From the NCBI GenBank assembly GCA_003169975.1, contig PNAA01000024.1:314924-378923 (forward strand): a DNA stretch of 64,000 nucleotides, written 5' to 3'. Made by a program: the position numbers and the translations under genes. Shown here in pieces: positions 7,352-17,466 of this stretch (positions within the stretch are counted from its first letter, which is position 1; every line of letters starts with the position of its first letter). The notes under the pieces were generated by a model. That model made no database searches and was not told the DNA's origin. It saw only the letters and a program-made list of their open reading frames with translations. The stretch comes from Spartobacteria bacterium. GTDB taxonomy: Bacteria > Verrucomicrobiota > Verrucomicrobiia > Chthoniobacterales > UBA10450.

Positions 7352-9526
7352 ATGGCCTCCGCGACTCTAGAAAAACCTGCAATGACGAATCCGAATTCGC
7401 CGAACCGCAAGTTCCCACTCGAGAGAACGCGGAATATCGGGATCGCCGCGCACATTGACGCCGGCAAAACCACGCTAACCGAGCGCATTCTTTTTTACAC
7501 GGGCATGATCCACAAGATCGGTGAAGTGCATGAAGGCACCACCGTGACCGACTGGATGGAGCAGGAGCGCGAGCGCGGCATCACGATCACATCGGCCGCG
7601 ACCACCTGCGCGTGGACGCAGAAAGAGGAGCCCGGCGTTTACAAGATGTTTGAAGGCCTGAAAATGCGTGTCAACATCATCGACACGCCCGGCCACGTGG
7701 ATTTCACGGCCGAGGTGGAGCGTTCACTCCGCGTGCTCGATGGCGCGATCGCGGTGTTCGATGCGGTCGCCGGGGTGCAGCCGCAGTCCGAGACGGTCTG
7801 GCGCCAGGCGAACAAGTATCTGGTCCCGCGCATCGCTTTTATTAATAAGATGGACCGCGTCGGCGCCGACTTTAAAATGTCGATCGATAGCATGCGCAAG
7901 AAGTTGGGCGCGAATGCGTGGCCAATTCTGATTCCGTTAGGCAAGGAAGATTATCTCAAGGGTCAGCTCGACGTCGTGAACCGCAAGGCGGTTTTTTATC
8001 TCGATGACGACTCGATGGGTTCCGTCTACGAAGTGCGCGAGGTCCCGGAAGAGAACAAAGCCGAGGTCGAGAAAGCTTATGCCGATCTGGTCGAGGCGAT
8101 TTCCAACATCGACGACGAAGTCGCGGAAGCCGTGCTCGAGGAAAAGCCGGTCACGCCTGAAATGTTGAAGGCGGGCATTCGCCGGCAGACGATCCTAAAC
8201 AAGTTTGTCCCCGTCGTCGGCGGCTCAGCCTTCAAGAACAAGGGCGTGCAATATCTGGTCGACGCGGTGATCGATTACCTGCCTGGCCCGCTCGACATTC
8301 CGCCCGCGGTCGGCATGGAACCCGACACGCACGAGAAGATGGAAGCGGCCACGGATGACAACGGCAAATTCTGCTCGCTGGCGTTCAAGCTTTGGAGCGA
8401 TCTGTTCGTTGGAAAACTCGTTTTCTTCCGCGTCTACTCCGGTTCGCTGAGCAAGGGCGACAACGTTTACAACCCGCGCACGAACAAGCGCGAGCGCATC
8501 TCGCGTCTTATCCAAATTCAAGCCGACAAGCGCGAAGATATCGACACCTGCTACTCAGGCGACATCGCCGCGATCGTCGGCATTAAAAACATCACGACGG
8601 GCGACACGCTTTGCGATGAGGATTTTCCGATCCTGCTCGAGCCGCCGTCTTTCCCTGATCCGGTTATCTCGATGGCGATCGAGCCGAAGACCAAGCAGGA
8701 CCAGGAAAAAATGGGCGTCGCGCTGCAGCGGCTCTCCGAGGAAGATCCGACCTTCAAGGTTTACACCCACGAGGATACCGGGCAGACAATCATCGCCGGG
8801 ATGGGCGAGTTGCATCTCGAGATCATCCGCGATCGCATGCTCCGCGAATTCAAAGTCGACGCCAACGCCGGCAAGCCGCAGATCGCTTATCGCGAAACCA
8901 TCACCGCGCCGGCCGATGGCGAAGGCAAGTTGATCAAGCAGTCGGGCGGGCGCGGTCAATACGGCCACGTCATTATCAAGGTCCAGCCTAACGAGCGCGG
9001 CAAAGGCATCACGATCGAGAACAAGGTCGTGGGCGGCAACATCCCGAAGGAATACATTCCGGCCTGCAAGAAGGGCATCGAGGAAGCGATGCTCAACGGC
9101 GTCATCGGCGGTTACCAGGTGATCGACGCGAACGTCGATATCGTCGACGGCTCGTATCACGACGTCGATTCGAACGAAATGGCGTTCAAACTCGCGGCGA
9201 TTTTCGCGGTCAAAGACGCTTTCAAAAAGGCCAAGCCGATCCTGCTCGAGCCGATCATGAAGGTCGAGAACGCGACCCCGGAAGAATATCAGGGCGACAT
9301 CATGGGCGATTTGAATCGCCGCCGCGGCAAAATCGCGAGCATCGAAGTGAAGGGCAACCTCACGATGGTGCAGGCCGAAGTGCCGCTGGCCGAGATGTTC
9401 GGCTACGCCACCGCCATCCGCTCCCTTTCCAAAGGCCGTTCGAGTTACTCGATGGAGCCGTCACATTTCGAACAAGTCCCGCAGCAACTCGTCGCGGCCG
9501 TGCTCGACCAGAAGGAGACGAAATAA
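7352..9526 (+). CDS. fusA: Elongation factor G
   Basis: A 724-residue translational GTPase driving ribosome translocation and, with RRF, recycling. G1 AHIDAGKTT (33-41), the DTPGH motif starting at residue 111 and the NKMD motif at about 165 are intact, as are the domain IV loop region ([11 protein letters not shown]) and the C-terminal [15 protein letters not shown] block of domain V. The ATG at 7352 gives ten residues more than the in-frame ATG at 7382; neither has a strong Shine-Dalgarno sequence, so the start is uncertain. No tuf gene follows as it does in many str operons; rpsJ starts 1 nt after the stop. Confidence 0.97.
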   Translation: MASATLEKPAMTNPNSPNRKFPLERTRNIGIAAHIDAGKTTLTERILFYTGMIHKIGEVHEGTTVTDWMEQERERGITITSAATTCAWTQKEEPGVYKMFEGLKMRVNIIDTPGHVDFTAEVERSLRVLDGAIAVFDAVAGVQPQSETVWRQANKYLVPRIAFINKMDRVGADFKMSIDSMRKKLGANAWPILIPLGKEDYLKGQLDVVNRKAVFYLDDDSMGSVYEVREVPEENKAEVEKAYADLVEAISNIDDEVAEAVLEEKPVTPEMLKAGIRRQTILNKFVPVVGGSAFKNKGVQYLVDAVIDYLPGPLDIPPAVGMEPDTHEKMEAATDDNGKFCSLAFKLWSDLFVGKLVFFRVYSGSLSKGDNVYNPRTNKRERISRLIQIQADKREDIDTCYSGDIAAIVGIKNITTGDTLCDEDFPILLEPPSFPDPVISMAIEPKTKQDQEKMGVALQRLSEEDPTFKVYTHEDTGQTIIAGMGELHLEIIRDRMLREFKVDANAGKPQIAYRETITAPADGEGKLIKQSGGRGQYGHVIIKVQPNERGKGITIENKVVGGNIPKEYIPACKKGIEEAMLNGVIGGYQVIDANVDIVDGSYHDVDSNEMAFKLAAIFAVKDAFKKAKPILLEPIMKVENATPEEYQGDIMGDLNRRRGKIASIEVKGNLTMVQAEVPLAEMFGYATAIRSLSKGRSSYSMEPSHFEQVPQQLVAAVLDQKETK

Positions 9527-9527
9527 T

Positions 9528-9839
9528 ATGGCCGACGCGCAACGCATTCGCATTCGTTTGAAAGCATTCGACCATCGGATGCTCGATCAATCCGCCATCG
9601 ACATTGTCGAGACGGCGAAGCGCACCGGCGCCCGGGTCGCGGGCCCGATCCCGCTTCCGACGTTGATCGAGAAGTTCACGGTCAATCGCTCTCCCCACGT
9701 CGACAAAAAGTCGATGGACCAATTTGAGATTCGCACCCACAAGCGGCTCCTTGATATCATCGAGCCGACGGCCAAGACGGTGGACGAGTTGAAGAAACTC
9801 AACCTGCCGGCGGGCGTGGATATCACGATCAAGATTTAA
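9528..9839 (+). CDS. rpsJ: 30S ribosomal protein S10
   Basis: 103 residues, standard length. Contains the conserved [20 protein letters not shown] start and [19 protein letters not shown] loop. In the head of the 30S subunit; in other bacteria it also acts as the NusE antitermination factor. It directly follows fusA with a 1-nt gap, so the str and S10 groups form one unit here. Confidence 0.98.
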   Translation: MADAQRIRIRLKAFDHRMLDQSAIDIVETAKRTGARVAGPIPLPTLIEKFTVNRSPHVDKKSMDQFEIRTHKRLLDIIEPTAKTVDELKKLNLPAGVDITIKI

Positions 9840-9874
9840 CCTTTTTAGCAGCACACTTTTGCCAGCCCACGACC

Positions 9875-10525
9875 ATGAGCATCGGACTTCTTGGAAAAAA
9901 AATCGGCATGACCAGCATCTACGATGCGAACGGCAAGCTGCGCCCGGTCACCGTCATCGCCGCGGGCGATAACACGCTGCTTCGTCGCCTAACGAGCGAG
10001 AACGACGGCTACTCTGCGATCCAGGTCGGCTTCGATGTGCAAAAGGAGTCGCGGGTCACGAAACCGTTGCTCGGCGGATTCGCGAAGGCTGGTTCCGAGC
10101 CTAAGAAACTCGTTAGAGAATTCCGCCTCAAGGAAGATGCGCCGGAAGGCGACATCGACCTCGCGGTCACACAATTTCAGGCGGGCGACTGGGTTGACGT
10201 CGTCGGCAAGTCCAAGGGCAAGGGCTTCCAAGGCGTGATGAAGAAGCACAACTTCCACGGCCAGGGCGCGGCGCACGGTTCGAAAACGCACCGCCGCAAC
10301 GGCGCCATCGGCAATCGTTCCACGCCGGGCCGCATCTGGAAAAACATGGGCATGCCGGGTCACATGGGTGACGAGCGCGTGACCGTCCAGAACCTGCAGG
10401 TCCTCCAAGTGCGCGAGACGGACAAAATCATTCTAATCAGCGGCGCCGTGCCCGGCGCGAATGGCAGCTACGTTGTCGTCCGCCCGGCCTTGAAGAAGCC
10501 CGCCGCAGCCGAGGCCAGTAAATGA
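9875..10525 (+). CDS. rplC: 50S ribosomal protein L3
   Basis: 216 residues. The L3 finger carrying the PrmB-methylated Gln region is visible (HNFHGQGAAHGSKTHRR), followed by the GSIG-like segment (NGAIGNRSTPGRIWKNM) and GHMGDERVTVQNL. One of the earliest assembly proteins, near the peptidyl transferase centre. Its stop overlaps the rplD start by 4 nt (ATGA), implying translational coupling. Confidence 0.98.
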   Translation: MSIGLLGKKIGMTSIYDANGKLRPVTVIAAGDNTLLRRLTSENDGYSAIQVGFDVQKESRVTKPLLGGFAKAGSEPKKLVREFRLKEDAPEGDIDLAVTQFQAGDWVDVVGKSKGKGFQGVMKKHNFHGQGAAHGSKTHRRNGAIGNRSTPGRIWKNMGMPGHMGDERVTVQNLQVLQVRETDKIILISGAVPGANGSYVVVRPALKKPAAAEASK

Positions 10526-11154
10526 GCGCGAAAGTTTTAACCGTTGCCGCCGCGAAAGAGGCGAAAATCAATTTGATCGAAGGCGGCCGCGGAACGCAGG
10601 CGCTCCATGACGCGGTCGTGGCGATGCGCGCGGCCCGTCGGTCCGGTTCGGCGAATTCGAAGACGAAAGCCGACGTGAATCTTTCCGGCGCAAAACCATG
10701 GCGCCAAAAAGGCACCGGCCGGGCGCGCGCGGGTTACAAGTCGTCCGTCATCTGGCGGGGCGGCGGTGTCGTCTTTGGTCCGAAGCCGCGCGATTACACC
10801 AAGAAAGTTTCGAAGACGGTTCGCCGGCTTGCGTTTCAAAAAGCGCTGAGCGAGCGGATCACCGCCGGCGATGTCCTGACGGTTGATGCCTTCTCGGTCA
10901 AGGAACCGAAGACCAAGGCGTTCGTTAGTCTGGTCAAAGGCCACACCGACGCGAAGAAGGTGCTGCTCATCTCGGACGCATTCGAGGAAACCTTTTATCG
11001 TTCGGCGCGCAATGTGAAACCGGTCCTGCTCGCGACGGCGAGCGACGTGAACACCGAGCAGTTGCTCGCGTTCGACAAGATCATCGTGACCGGCAACGCT
11101 CTCGCGCAACTGGCGGAAAGGACCGCTTCCGCCTCCGCTAAAGCGACGGCGTGA
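10522..11154 (+). CDS. rplD: 50S ribosomal protein L4
   Basis: 210 residues with the exit-tunnel loop region (KPWRQKGTGRARAGY, then SSVIWRGGGVVFGP) conserved. In gamma-proteobacteria L4 also autoregulates the S10 operon; whether this applies here cannot be read from the sequence. The C-terminus is a short Ala/Ser/Lys tail. The start overlaps the rplC stop. Confidence 0.97.
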   Translation: MSAKVLTVAAAKEAKINLIEGGRGTQALHDAVVAMRAARRSGSANSKTKADVNLSGAKPWRQKGTGRARAGYKSSVIWRGGGVVFGPKPRDYTKKVSKTVRRLAFQKALSERITAGDVLTVDAFSVKEPKTKAFVSLVKGHTDAKKVLLISDAFEETFYRSARNVKPVLLATASDVNTEQLLAFDKIIVTGNALAQLAERTASASAKATA

Positions 11155-11159
11155 CAAAC

Positions 11160-11444
11160 ATGAACGAACCCTACGATTTAATCCAGACGGTGCAGTTGAC
11201 GGAGAAGGCGTCGCTCCTGAGCGAGAAGCTCAACAAGTATGTGTTCCGCGTGAACCCGCGCGCGAACAAGATCCAGATCAAGAAGGCGATCGAGCTTCTC
11301 TTCAAGAAGCAGGTCGTCGACGTGAACACCTGCAATTATGCCGGCAAAAAGAAGCGCGAACGCAGCGCTAATTTCGGCCGCAAAGCGCACTGGAAAAAAG
11401 CCATCGTCACTTTGAAGGAAGGCGAGAAGATCGATCTCGTTTAG
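11160..11444 (+). CDS. rplW: 50S ribosomal protein L23
   Basis: 94 residues from ATG 11160 ([18 protein letters not shown]). L23 lines the tunnel exit and docks trigger factor and SRP; a trigger-factor gene is also in this window (47410). The Lys-rich loop ([18 protein letters not shown]) and [15 protein letters not shown] are conserved. A GTG at 11151 overlapping the rplD stop is an alternative start. Confidence 0.96.
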   Translation: MNEPYDLIQTVQLTEKASLLSEKLNKYVFRVNPRANKIQIKKAIELLFKKQVVDVNTCNYAGKKKRERSANFGRKAHWKKAIVTLKEGEKIDLV

Positions 11445-11451
11445 TTGCATT

Positions 11452-12300
11452 ATGGCACTCAGAACTTTTCGCCCACTCACGCCGACGCTGCGCTTCACCT
11501 CGCTTCCGGCCTTCCAGGAAGTGACCAAATCGCAGTCGAAGCCGGTCAAGAGTCTGACCGAACCGAAGAAGCGAAGCGGCGGCCGCAATAACAACGGCCG
11601 GCTGACTTCGCGGCACATCGGCGGCGGACACAAACAGAAATATCGCAAAGTCGACTTCAAGCGCCGCAAACGCGACCTCGTCGCCGAGGTCGTGGCGATC
11701 GAGTACGATCCGAATCGGACGGCCCGAATCGCGTTGCTCAAATACAGCGACGGCGAACTGAGTTACATCCTCGCGCCGGATGGCCTGATCGTCGGCGCCA
11801 AGGTCACGGCGGGTGACAATGCTCCGCCCAGCGTCGGCAATGCGCTGCCGCTCCGTGCGATTCCGTTAGGCGCGAATATTCATTGCATCGAAATCATGCC
11901 GGGCCGCGGCGGCCAGATCGCGCGCAGCGCCGGTCAGCAGGCGACGCTAAGCAACCGCGAAGGCGGCTATGCGCTGGTCAAATTGCCTTCCGGCGAAATC
12001 CGACGCATCCACGACAGCGCCTATGCGACGATCGGGCAGGTTGGCAACGTCGATCACATGAACGTCTCGAGCGGCAAAGCCGGCCGGACGCGCTGGCAGG
12101 GCCGACGCCCGCACGTGCGCGGCATGGCCATGAACCCGATCGATCACCCGATGGGTGGCGGCCAGGGCAAATCAAAAGGCGGCGGCGGCCGGCACCATCC
12201 AGTCAGCCCGTGGGGACAACTGGCGAAAGGCTTTAAGACGCGCGCGAAACACAAGGCGAGCGATCGTTTCATCATCGAGCGCCGGAAGAAGAAGCAATAA
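11452..12300 (+). CDS. rplB: 50S ribosomal protein L2
   Basis: 282 residues, full family length. Contains the RNA-binding [20 protein letters not shown] segment and the C-terminal peptidyl-transferase-adjacent loop [19 protein letters not shown], which has the conserved His region. Required for subunit association and peptide bond formation. rpsS follows after 3 nt. Confidence 0.98.
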   Translation: MALRTFRPLTPTLRFTSLPAFQEVTKSQSKPVKSLTEPKKRSGGRNNNGRLTSRHIGGGHKQKYRKVDFKRRKRDLVAEVVAIEYDPNRTARIALLKYSDGELSYILAPDGLIVGAKVTAGDNAPPSVGNALPLRAIPLGANIHCIEIMPGRGGQIARSAGQQATLSNREGGYALVKLPSGEIRRIHDSAYATIGQVGNVDHMNVSSGKAGRTRWQGRRPHVRGMAMNPIDHPMGGGQGKSKGGGGRHHPVSPWGQLAKGFKTRAKHKASDRFIIERRKKKQ

Positions 12301-12303
12301 TTT

Positions 12304-12582
12304 ATGGGCAGATCTTTAAAAAAAGGACCGTTTGTCGAGCCGCATCTTCTTGAGAAAATCGACAAAATGAACAACTCGGGCGTGAAGAAGCCGGTCAAGA
12401 CCTGGTCGCGCCGCTCGATGGTGACCCCGGATTTTGTGGGGCACACTTTCCTCGTCCATAACGGCAAAATTTTTCAATCCGTGTTCGTGACCGAAAACAT
12501 GGTCGGCCACAAACTCGGCGAGTTCTCACCTACCCGAATCTTTAAGAAGCACGGGTCGCACACCGCGAAGGTGACGAAGTAG
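12304..12582 (+). CDS. rpsS: 30S ribosomal protein S19
   Basis: 92 residues, [19 protein letters not shown] to HTAKVTK, standard length. Sits in the 30S head with S13. In nearly all bacteria rplV follows immediately; here an unrelated exported protein gene lies between them. Confidence 0.98.
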   Translation: MGRSLKKGPFVEPHLLEKIDKMNNSGVKKPVKTWSRRSMVTPDFVGHTFLVHNGKIFQSVFVTENMVGHKLGEFSPTRIFKKHGSHTAKVTK

Positions 12583-12614
12583 TTCAACTGATGGTTGCGG
12601 ATTGAGAGGATGGG

Positions 12615-13424
12615 ATGAAAGTCTCCCCTCTCAATCCCCGGCTCGCAGTCGTGCTGGTGTGTCTGTGGTCGGCCTCCGGGCTGGCGGCAGAAGATAGTTC
12701 TTTGTCAGATTCCAATCTTGAAACCGCAGAGGCGAAAGTGACGGCCGAAACGCTGCTCTCGCAGAATGAAACCTTGCGCAAACAGCTCTCGCTCGACCGC
12801 GAAACGCAGAAGACGCTGACGAACAGTCTCGTCGTCTCAAACGCGGAAGCGGAATTGTTTCGCCGGAAATATTCCGAATTGCAATTGCGCATGGATACGC
12901 TCGGCGTCGAGTCGGTCAGCAAAGACCGGGCAAAACTCGAGCAGCGCCTGTTGAAAGCGGTCAGCGACCTGCAACTCCTGAAGAAGGAGAAGGACGCTTA
13001 TCGCGAGCAGTTGCTGAAATTGACCGAAACGGTGCTCCGCTACGTGAAGAGCACGCAGCAGGCCGATCCGGAAGCGCGCATGGAAGTGGAGACGCAGTTG
13101 CGCGCGACGAATCAGCTGACAGCCGCCCGGGGTGCAAATCTGCCTAACGACAACGAGGGGCCCGGCCTGATGGATGGCAAGGTGATCAGTGTGCGGGAAG
13201 AGTGGTCGTTGGTCGTGGGTAATCTCGGCGCGCAGCAGGGAGTGAAACTCGGAATGCCGCTGCGGGTGGTGCGGGCCGGGAAGACGATCGCGACTTTGCG
13301 GGTGGTGGACGTGCGCGAGAAGATCAGCGGGGCGGTCGTTCAGGAATTGGATTCAGAGAAAGTAAGAATAAAAGTAGGCGATCGTCTCCAGGTGGATGCG
13401 CGCCAGAATGTAAGTTTAAAGTAA
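12615..13424 (+). CDS. Exported coiled-coil protein of unknown function inserted between rpsS and rplV
   Basis: 269 residues. Residues 1-25 form a signal peptide (hydrophobic VVLVCLWSASGLAAEDS). About residues 30-155 are a long heptad-type coiled coil (ETLLSQNETLRKQLSLDR, LEQRLLKAVSDLQLLKKEKD). A Gly/Asn hinge leads to a compact beta domain at about 185-265 (MDGKVISVREEWSLVVGN, GVKLGMPLRVVR, VGDRLQVD) that recalls the C-terminal beta domains of MreC-like or FlgT-like proteins; that likeness is only by eye. Its TAA stop abuts the rplV ATG directly, so rplV translation must be coupled to it, and the gene is expressed with the ribosomal operon. An envelope-scaffold role is possible but unproven. 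Confidence 0.88.
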   Translation: MKVSPLNPRLAVVLVCLWSASGLAAEDSSLSDSNLETAEAKVTAETLLSQNETLRKQLSLDRETQKTLTNSLVVSNAEAELFRRKYSELQLRMDTLGVESVSKDRAKLEQRLLKAVSDLQLLKKEKDAYREQLLKLTETVLRYVKSTQQADPEARMEVETQLRATNQLTAARGANLPNDNEGPGLMDGKVISVREEWSLVVGNLGAQQGVKLGMPLRVVRAGKTIATLRVVDVREKISGAVVQELDSEKVRIKVGDRLQVDARQNVSLK

Positions 13425-13907
13425 ATGCAAGTAAGCTCGACATATCGTTACGCGAAGATTTCGCCGTTCAAAGCGCGCGAGGTCACTCGCGCCATTCAGG
13501 GCCTGCCGGTCTCGGCTGCGCTCGATCTCGTCGCGTTCAGCCCGAAGAAGGCGGCGGCGTTGATCAGCAAAACCCTGAAGAGCGCGATCGCCAATGCGGA
13601 GAACAACGCCAACCTGCGGGTCGACGGACTCGTGGTGAAGGAAGCGATCGTGGGCGAAGGCCCGACGATGAAGCGCATGATGACGCGCGCCCGCGGCAGC
13701 GGAAGCACGATCCGCAAACGCAGCAGCCATATCCGGATCGTCCTGACCGACGAAATCGAGATCAAGACGCGGGAGAAGAAGAGCGGGCAAAAGAAAAGCG
13801 GTCCTAACAAGAAGGGTCCTCGCACAAAGGTCGCAAAGGACACGAAGGCGGTGAAAGAAGACAAACCAACCGAGTCGCCAGCAGCCGTGGAGGAGACTAA
13901 CGAATAA
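13425..13907 (+). CDS. rplV: 50S ribosomal protein L22 with a long lysine-rich tail
   Basis: 160 residues; the usual L22 is about 110. The core (YRYAKISPFKAREVTRAIQG, GLVVKEAIVGEGPTMKRMMT, ARGSGSTIRKRSSHIRIVL) is complete, including the beta-hairpin reaching the exit tunnel. From about residue 113 a low-complexity Lys/Pro/Glu tail (KKSGQKKSGPNKKGP, KDTKAVKEDKPTESP) is added. The start ATG directly follows the stop of the exported coiled-coil gene without a clear Shine-Dalgarno sequence of its own. Confidence 0.97.
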   Translation: MQVSSTYRYAKISPFKAREVTRAIQGLPVSAALDLVAFSPKKAAALISKTLKSAIANAENNANLRVDGLVVKEAIVGEGPTMKRMMTRARGSGSTIRKRSSHIRIVLTDEIEIKTREKKSGQKKSGPNKKGPRTKVAKDTKAVKEDKPTESPAAVEETNE

Positions 13908-13916
13908 TTTTATGAA

Positions 13917-14038
13917 TTGTCATTCTGAGCGAAGCGCAGCGGAGTCGAAGAATCTCTGGCCATTTCCGCGCACACAGGACGTCGCTCGGGAAGAAACAAT
14001 CAGAGATCCTTCGCCGTCTTCGCGGCTCAGGATGACAA
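13917..14038. repeat. Inverted repeat of the GTCATYCTGAGC family, copy 2
   Basis: Occupies the rplV-rpsC gap. The left end TTGTCATTCTGAGCG and right end CTCAGGATGACAA are inverted copies. Its right arm, read backwards, equals the left arm of the copy at 7176-7289 over more than 30 nt. The element ends 9 nt before the rpsC ATG, so its GGAT may stand in for a Shine-Dalgarno site. Confidence 0.88.
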
Positions 14039-14047
14039 AATAAACGT

Positions 14048-14731
14048 ATGGGACAAAAAGTTAATCCAATTGGTTTCCGTCTCGGAGTGAACCGCGACTG
14101 GCGTTCGCGCTGGTACGCTTCGCCCCAGGAGATGCCGGCGTTTTTGCAGAGCGACATCGCGATTCGCAGCTACGTGAAGAAGAAGCTGCAGTTCGCCGCC
14201 GTGGCGAAGATCATCATCGAGCGCGCCTGGAACAGCATTCGCGTCACCATCCACACTGCGCGTCCCGGTATCGTGATCGGGCGCAAAGGCGCCGAGATCG
14301 AGAAGATGACCGAGGAAATCTCGAAGATGGCGCAGGGGAAGCAGATCAAGATCGACATCCAGGAAATTAAGACCCCGGAACTCGACGCGCAGCTGGTGGC
14401 GGAAAATGTCGCGCTCCAGATCGAGCGCCGCATTGCTTATCGCCGCGCGATGAAAAAAGCGGTGCAAATCGCGATGGATTTTGGCGCGCAAGGGATTCGG
14501 TTGCGCAGCTCGGGCCGTTTGAACGGCGCGGAAATTTCCCGCTCGGAATGGTATCGCGAGGGCAAGGTGCCGCTCCATACCTTGCGCACGCCGATCGATT
14601 ACGGTTTCGCCGAGGCGAACACGGTTTATGGCAAAATCGGGGTCAAATGTTGGATTTGTAAAAAGGAAGAAGCTCCGGTCGCGCCCGCGACTCCGCCGCC
14701 CGCCGCCGCATCGGAGCCGGCCGTAGCCTAA
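14048..14731 (+). CDS. rpsC: 30S ribosomal protein S3
   Basis: 227 residues: N-terminal domain ([17 protein letters not shown]), KH domain with [16 protein letters not shown], and the C-terminal domain ([21 protein letters not shown]) that lines the mRNA entry tunnel. After the core there is a 20-residue Ala/Pro tail ([15 protein letters not shown]). The stop codon TAA is part of a GCCTAACGA motif. A repeat element lies just upstream. Confidence 0.98.
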   Translation: MGQKVNPIGFRLGVNRDWRSRWYASPQEMPAFLQSDIAIRSYVKKKLQFAAVAKIIIERAWNSIRVTIHTARPGIVIGRKGAEIEKMTEEISKMAQGKQIKIDIQEIKTPELDAQLVAENVALQIERRIAYRRAMKKAVQIAMDFGAQGIRLRSSGRLNGAEISRSEWYREGKVPLHTLRTPIDYGFAEANTVYGKIGVKCWICKKEEAPVAPATPPPAAASEPAVA

Positions 14732-14754
14732 CGAATTTTTAAGGAGACATTGCC

Positions 14755-15177
14755 ATGCCATTAATGCCCAAACGCGTGAAGTATCGCAAGACCCAGCGGG
14801 GAAGCCGCAAGGGCACGGCGTCGCGCAATCTCCGGATCGACTTCGGTGAGTTCGGCCTCCAGACGCTGGAGCGCGCCTGGATCACGAACACCCAGATCGA
14901 AGCGGCGCGCGTCGCCCTGACCCGCAACATGAAGCGCAAAGGCAAACTTTGGATCCGGATTTTCCCCGACAAGTCCGTCACCTCGCGGCCGCCGGAAACC
15001 CGCATGGGCAAAGGCAAAGGCCAGCCCGAGTATTGGGTGGCGACGGTCAAGCCGGGCAACATTTTGTTCGAACTGGACGGCGTGCCGGAATCGGTCGCGC
15101 GCGAATCGCTCCGCCTCGCGGCCGACAAGCTGCCGGTGCGAACCAAGTTCCTCAGCCGCCATCACGTCGCGGCCTAA
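14755..15177 (+). CDS. rplP: 50S ribosomal protein L16
   Basis: 140 residues, [16 protein letters not shown] to HHVAA, close to the usual 136-138. Preceded by AAGGAGACATTGCC, a good ribosome-binding site. Binds near the A-site tRNA elbow. The conserved [14 protein letters not shown] region is present. Its TAA stop again lies within GCCTAACGA. Confidence 0.98.
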   Translation: MPLMPKRVKYRKTQRGSRKGTASRNLRIDFGEFGLQTLERAWITNTQIEAARVALTRNMKRKGKLWIRIFPDKSVTSRPPETRMGKGKGQPEYWVATVKPGNILFELDGVPESVARESLRLAADKLPVRTKFLSRHHVAA

Positions 15178-15190
15178 CGACCAACGAGAA

Positions 15191-15397
15191 ATGAAATTTA
15201 AAGAAATCCAGGAAATGAGCTCGGATGAGCTGCTGACGAAAAAGCGCGACCTGCGGCAGGAGAGCCTGCATCTCCGCCTGCAACAGCAGAGCGGCCAGCT
15301 CGAACAGTCGAGCCGCTTGCGTCTTTTACGCCGGGAGGTGGCCCGGGTGGAGACGGTCCTCACGGAGCGCAGCAAGCAGCCGGCGGCAAAGAAATAA
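15191..15397 (+). CDS. rpmC: 50S ribosomal protein L29
   Basis: 68 residues; the two-helix L29 pattern (MKFKEIQEMSSDELLTKKRD, then LRLLRREVARVETVLTER). Located at the tunnel exit beside L23, and in the usual order between L16 and S17. Confidence 0.95.
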   Translation: MKFKEIQEMSSDELLTKKRDLRQESLHLRLQQQSGQLEQSSRLRLLRREVARVETVLTERSKQPAAKK

Positions 15398-15403
15398 TTG
15401 ATC

Positions 15404-15691
15404 ATGGGCGAAACGACCAAACAGGAAACGCCGATGCCGACCGAAACGCGCGGCACGCGCAAGACGCGGGTGGGTGAAGTGATTTCGAGCGGCATGAACA
15501 AGACCATCATCGTCCGCACCGTGACGCGGGTGCCGCATGCCAAATTCGGCAAGATCGTCAAGCAGCAGAGGAAATTTTACGCGCACGACGAGGAGAATAA
15601 AGCGAAGTCCGGCGACACCGTGCGCATCATGGAAACCCGGCCGCTGAGCAAGCTGAAGCGCTGGCGCCTGGTCGAGGTCGTCCAAAAGTAG
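15404..15691 (+). CDS. rpsQ: 30S ribosomal protein S17
   Basis: 95 residues from ATG 15404; a TTG at 15398 touching the rpmC stop is a weaker alternative. The OB-fold core ([20 protein letters not shown], then [16 protein letters not shown]) is complete, with a short polar N-terminal extension. Binds 16S rRNA early in assembly. Confidence 0.96.
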   Translation: MGETTKQETPMPTETRGTRKTRVGEVISSGMNKTIIVRTVTRVPHAKFGKIVKQQRKFYAHDEENKAKSGDTVRIMETRPLSKLKRWRLVEVVQK

Positions 15692-15710
15692 AAGAGCAGA
15701 GGAGAATTTT

Positions 15711-16079
15711 ATGGTTTACCTGAGATCAAGACTCGACGTGGCCGACAACAGCGGCGCGCGGATGGCGACGATGATCGGCGTGATCGGCAAAGGCAGCGCG
15801 CAATGCGCCGGCATCGGCGACGTCATCTCGGCGAACGTGAAAGAGGCGAGCCCGACTGGCACCGTGAAAAAGGGCGAGGTGGTCCGCGCGGTTTTGGTGC
15901 GGACCAGGCAGCCGATCCGGCGCGATGATGGTTCGCTCCTCCGTTTTGACAACAACGCGATCGTTATCATCGACAAGGATTTGAATCCGCGTGGTACCCG
16001 TATTTTCGGGCCGGTCGCGCGCGAACTGCGCGAACGCAATTTCATGAAGATCGTCTCGCTGGCTCCGGAAGTTTTATGA
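15711..16079 (+). CDS. rplN: 50S ribosomal protein L14
   Basis: 122 residues, exact family length. Conserved [33 protein letters not shown] and [15 protein letters not shown]14 is also the docking site for the silencing factor RsfS, whose gene is in this window (56230-56583). Overlaps rplX by 4 nt. Confidence 0.98.
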   Translation: MVYLRSRLDVADNSGARMATMIGVIGKGSAQCAGIGDVISANVKEASPTGTVKKGEVVRAVLVRTRQPIRRDDGSLLRFDNNAIVIIDKDLNPRGTRIFGPVARELRERNFMKIVSLAPEVL

Positions 16080-16372
16080 ACCGGCTCAAGCACCATGTGA
16101 AAAAGGGCGACCAGGTCGAGGTCATCTCGGGCAACTTCCGGGGTTCCACCGGCAAGATCCTGCAGGTGGTCTCGCGCAAGGACCGGGTGCTGATCGAAGG
16201 CGTGCGGATGATCAAGAAGCACCTGCGCAAATCGCAGGACAATCCTTCGGGCTCGATTGCGGAGCGCGAAGGTCCGATCCACATCTCGAACGTGAAGCTG
16301 GTCGAACGCAGCGAGAAAGAGACGAAGAAAAAGAGCAAGGCAAAAGCGACGAAGGAGAAGAAGACGAAGTAA
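16076..16372 (+). CDS. rplX: 50S ribosomal protein L24
   Basis: 98 residues. The KOW-motif core ([20 protein letters not shown]) is intact, followed by a Lys-rich tail. Early assembly initiator of the 50S subunit. The ATGA overlap with rplN suggests coupling. A repeat element fills the gap to rplE. Confidence 0.97.
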   Translation: MNRLKHHVKKGDQVEVISGNFRGSTGKILQVVSRKDRVLIEGVRMIKKHLRKSQDNPSGSIAEREGPIHISNVKLVERSEKETKKKSKAKATKEKKTK

Positions 16373-16385
16373 CGGAGCAAAACTC

Positions 16386-16469
16386 GTCATCCCGAGCGCG
16401 GTCGGGGGATCCTGTGATGGAACCTTTGATGTAACGCAACGGGATCCCTCGACTTCGCTCGGGATGACA
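16386..16469. repeat. Inverted repeat of the GTCATCCCGAGCG subfamily, copy 3
   Basis: The left end GTCATCCCGAGCG and right end CGCTCGGGATGAC are near-perfect complements, and each arm continues into GGGATCC-type sequence. It fills the rplX-rplE gap and stops 8 nt before the rplE ATG. It is closely related to the element between ftcD and hutI (45951-46033). Confidence 0.88.
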
Positions 16470-16477
16470 ATCAGAAA

Positions 16478-17050
16478 ATGAAGAACGAATTTTATCGCGA
16501 ATACAAAGAGCGCGTCATGCCGGCGCTGCGCGAGGAACACGGCTACAAGAACGAGCACCAGATTCCAAAGTTGGAGAAGGTGGTGATCAACACTTCGGTC
16601 GGCTCGCAATCGGACGTGAAGCAGGCGCTGGAAGAAGCGAAAGCGGAACTCGCGCTCATCACCGGCCAGAAACCGGCGGAGACCCGGGCCAAGAAGAGCA
16701 TCTCGAATTTCAAGCTGCGCAAAGAGCAGGCGATTGGCGCCAAAGTCACGCTGCGCGGGGAGCGCATGTATGAATTCATGGAGCGGCTGATCAAGGCGGC
16801 GCTGCCGCGGATTCGCGATTTTCGCGGCGTCTCGCCGAAGGGTTTCGACGGCCGCGGCAACTACACGCTCGGCGTTTCCGATCAGTCGATCTTCCCCGAG
16901 GTCGAGCTGGACAAAATCAAGCGCAACATCGGTTTTGATGTTACGATTGTGACCACCGCGCGCACCAACGAAGAGGCCAAGTCGCTCCTGAGCGAAATGG
17001 GAATGCCCTTCAGCGACCGGCCGAAGAAGCCTGTTGCGCAAGCCGCCTAA
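16478..17050 (+). CDS. rplE: 50S ribosomal protein L5
   Basis: 190 residues, with the conserved 5S-rRNA and P-site contact regions ([51 protein letters not shown]). The C-terminus has a short basic tail. In most bacteria rpsN follows; here rpsH starts 5 nt after the stop. Confidence 0.98.
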   Translation: MKNEFYREYKERVMPALREEHGYKNEHQIPKLEKVVINTSVGSQSDVKQALEEAKAELALITGQKPAETRAKKSISNFKLRKEQAIGAKVTLRGERMYEFMERLIKAALPRIRDFRGVSPKGFDGRGNYTLGVSDQSIFPEVELDKIKRNIGFDVTIVTTARTNEEAKSLLSEMGMPFSDRPKKPVAQAA

Positions 17051-17055
17051 TTTTC

Positions 17056-17454
17056 ATGAGCACTGTCACCGATCCTATTGCCGACCTTCTGGCGCGCGTG
17101 CGCAACAGCAACCACGCGCAGAAGCTGGAGATGTTTGTCCCTTACTCGAAGATCAAGAGCGAAGTCGTGCGCATCTTGAAGGAGGAGGGTTACATCACCG
17201 ACTACGCGCTCGATACCACGGCCGCGCATCCGCGGATCAAGATCACGAATAAGATTTCGAATCGCACCAGCGCGATCACCGGTCTCAAGCGGGTCAGCCG
17301 GCCGGGCTTGCGCCGTTACGTCGCCGCCGATGAGATTCCGCGGGTCCTTGGCGGAATGGGGACATCGATTCTTTCCACTTCGCGCGGCGTCATGTCCGGC
17401 CGCGAGGCGAAGAAGCAAAAAGTGGGAGGAGAGTTGCTGGCTTACGTCTGGTAA
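17056..17454 (+). CDS. rpsH: 30S ribosomal protein S8
   Basis: 132 residues, standard length: DPIADLLARVRNSN at the start, then VSRPGLRRYVAADEIPRVLG and the conserved STSRGVMSGREAKKQKVGGE near the end. In E. coli S8 represses the spc operon by binding its mRNA. Directly after rplE, with no S14 gene between them. Confidence 0.98.
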   Translation: MSTVTDPIADLLARVRNSNHAQKLEMFVPYSKIKSEVVRILKEEGYITDYALDTTAAHPRIKITNKISNRTSAITGLKRVSRPGLRRYVAADEIPRVLGGMGTSILSTSRGVMSGREAKKQKVGGELLAYVW

Positions 17455-17466
17455 CGAAAGAGAGCT

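Noticed and set aside
15716..17041. Minus-strand open frame of 441 codons across rplN, rplX and rplE
   Set aside because: It is the antisense of three well-supported ribosomal genes and crosses a repeat; no family-like content.
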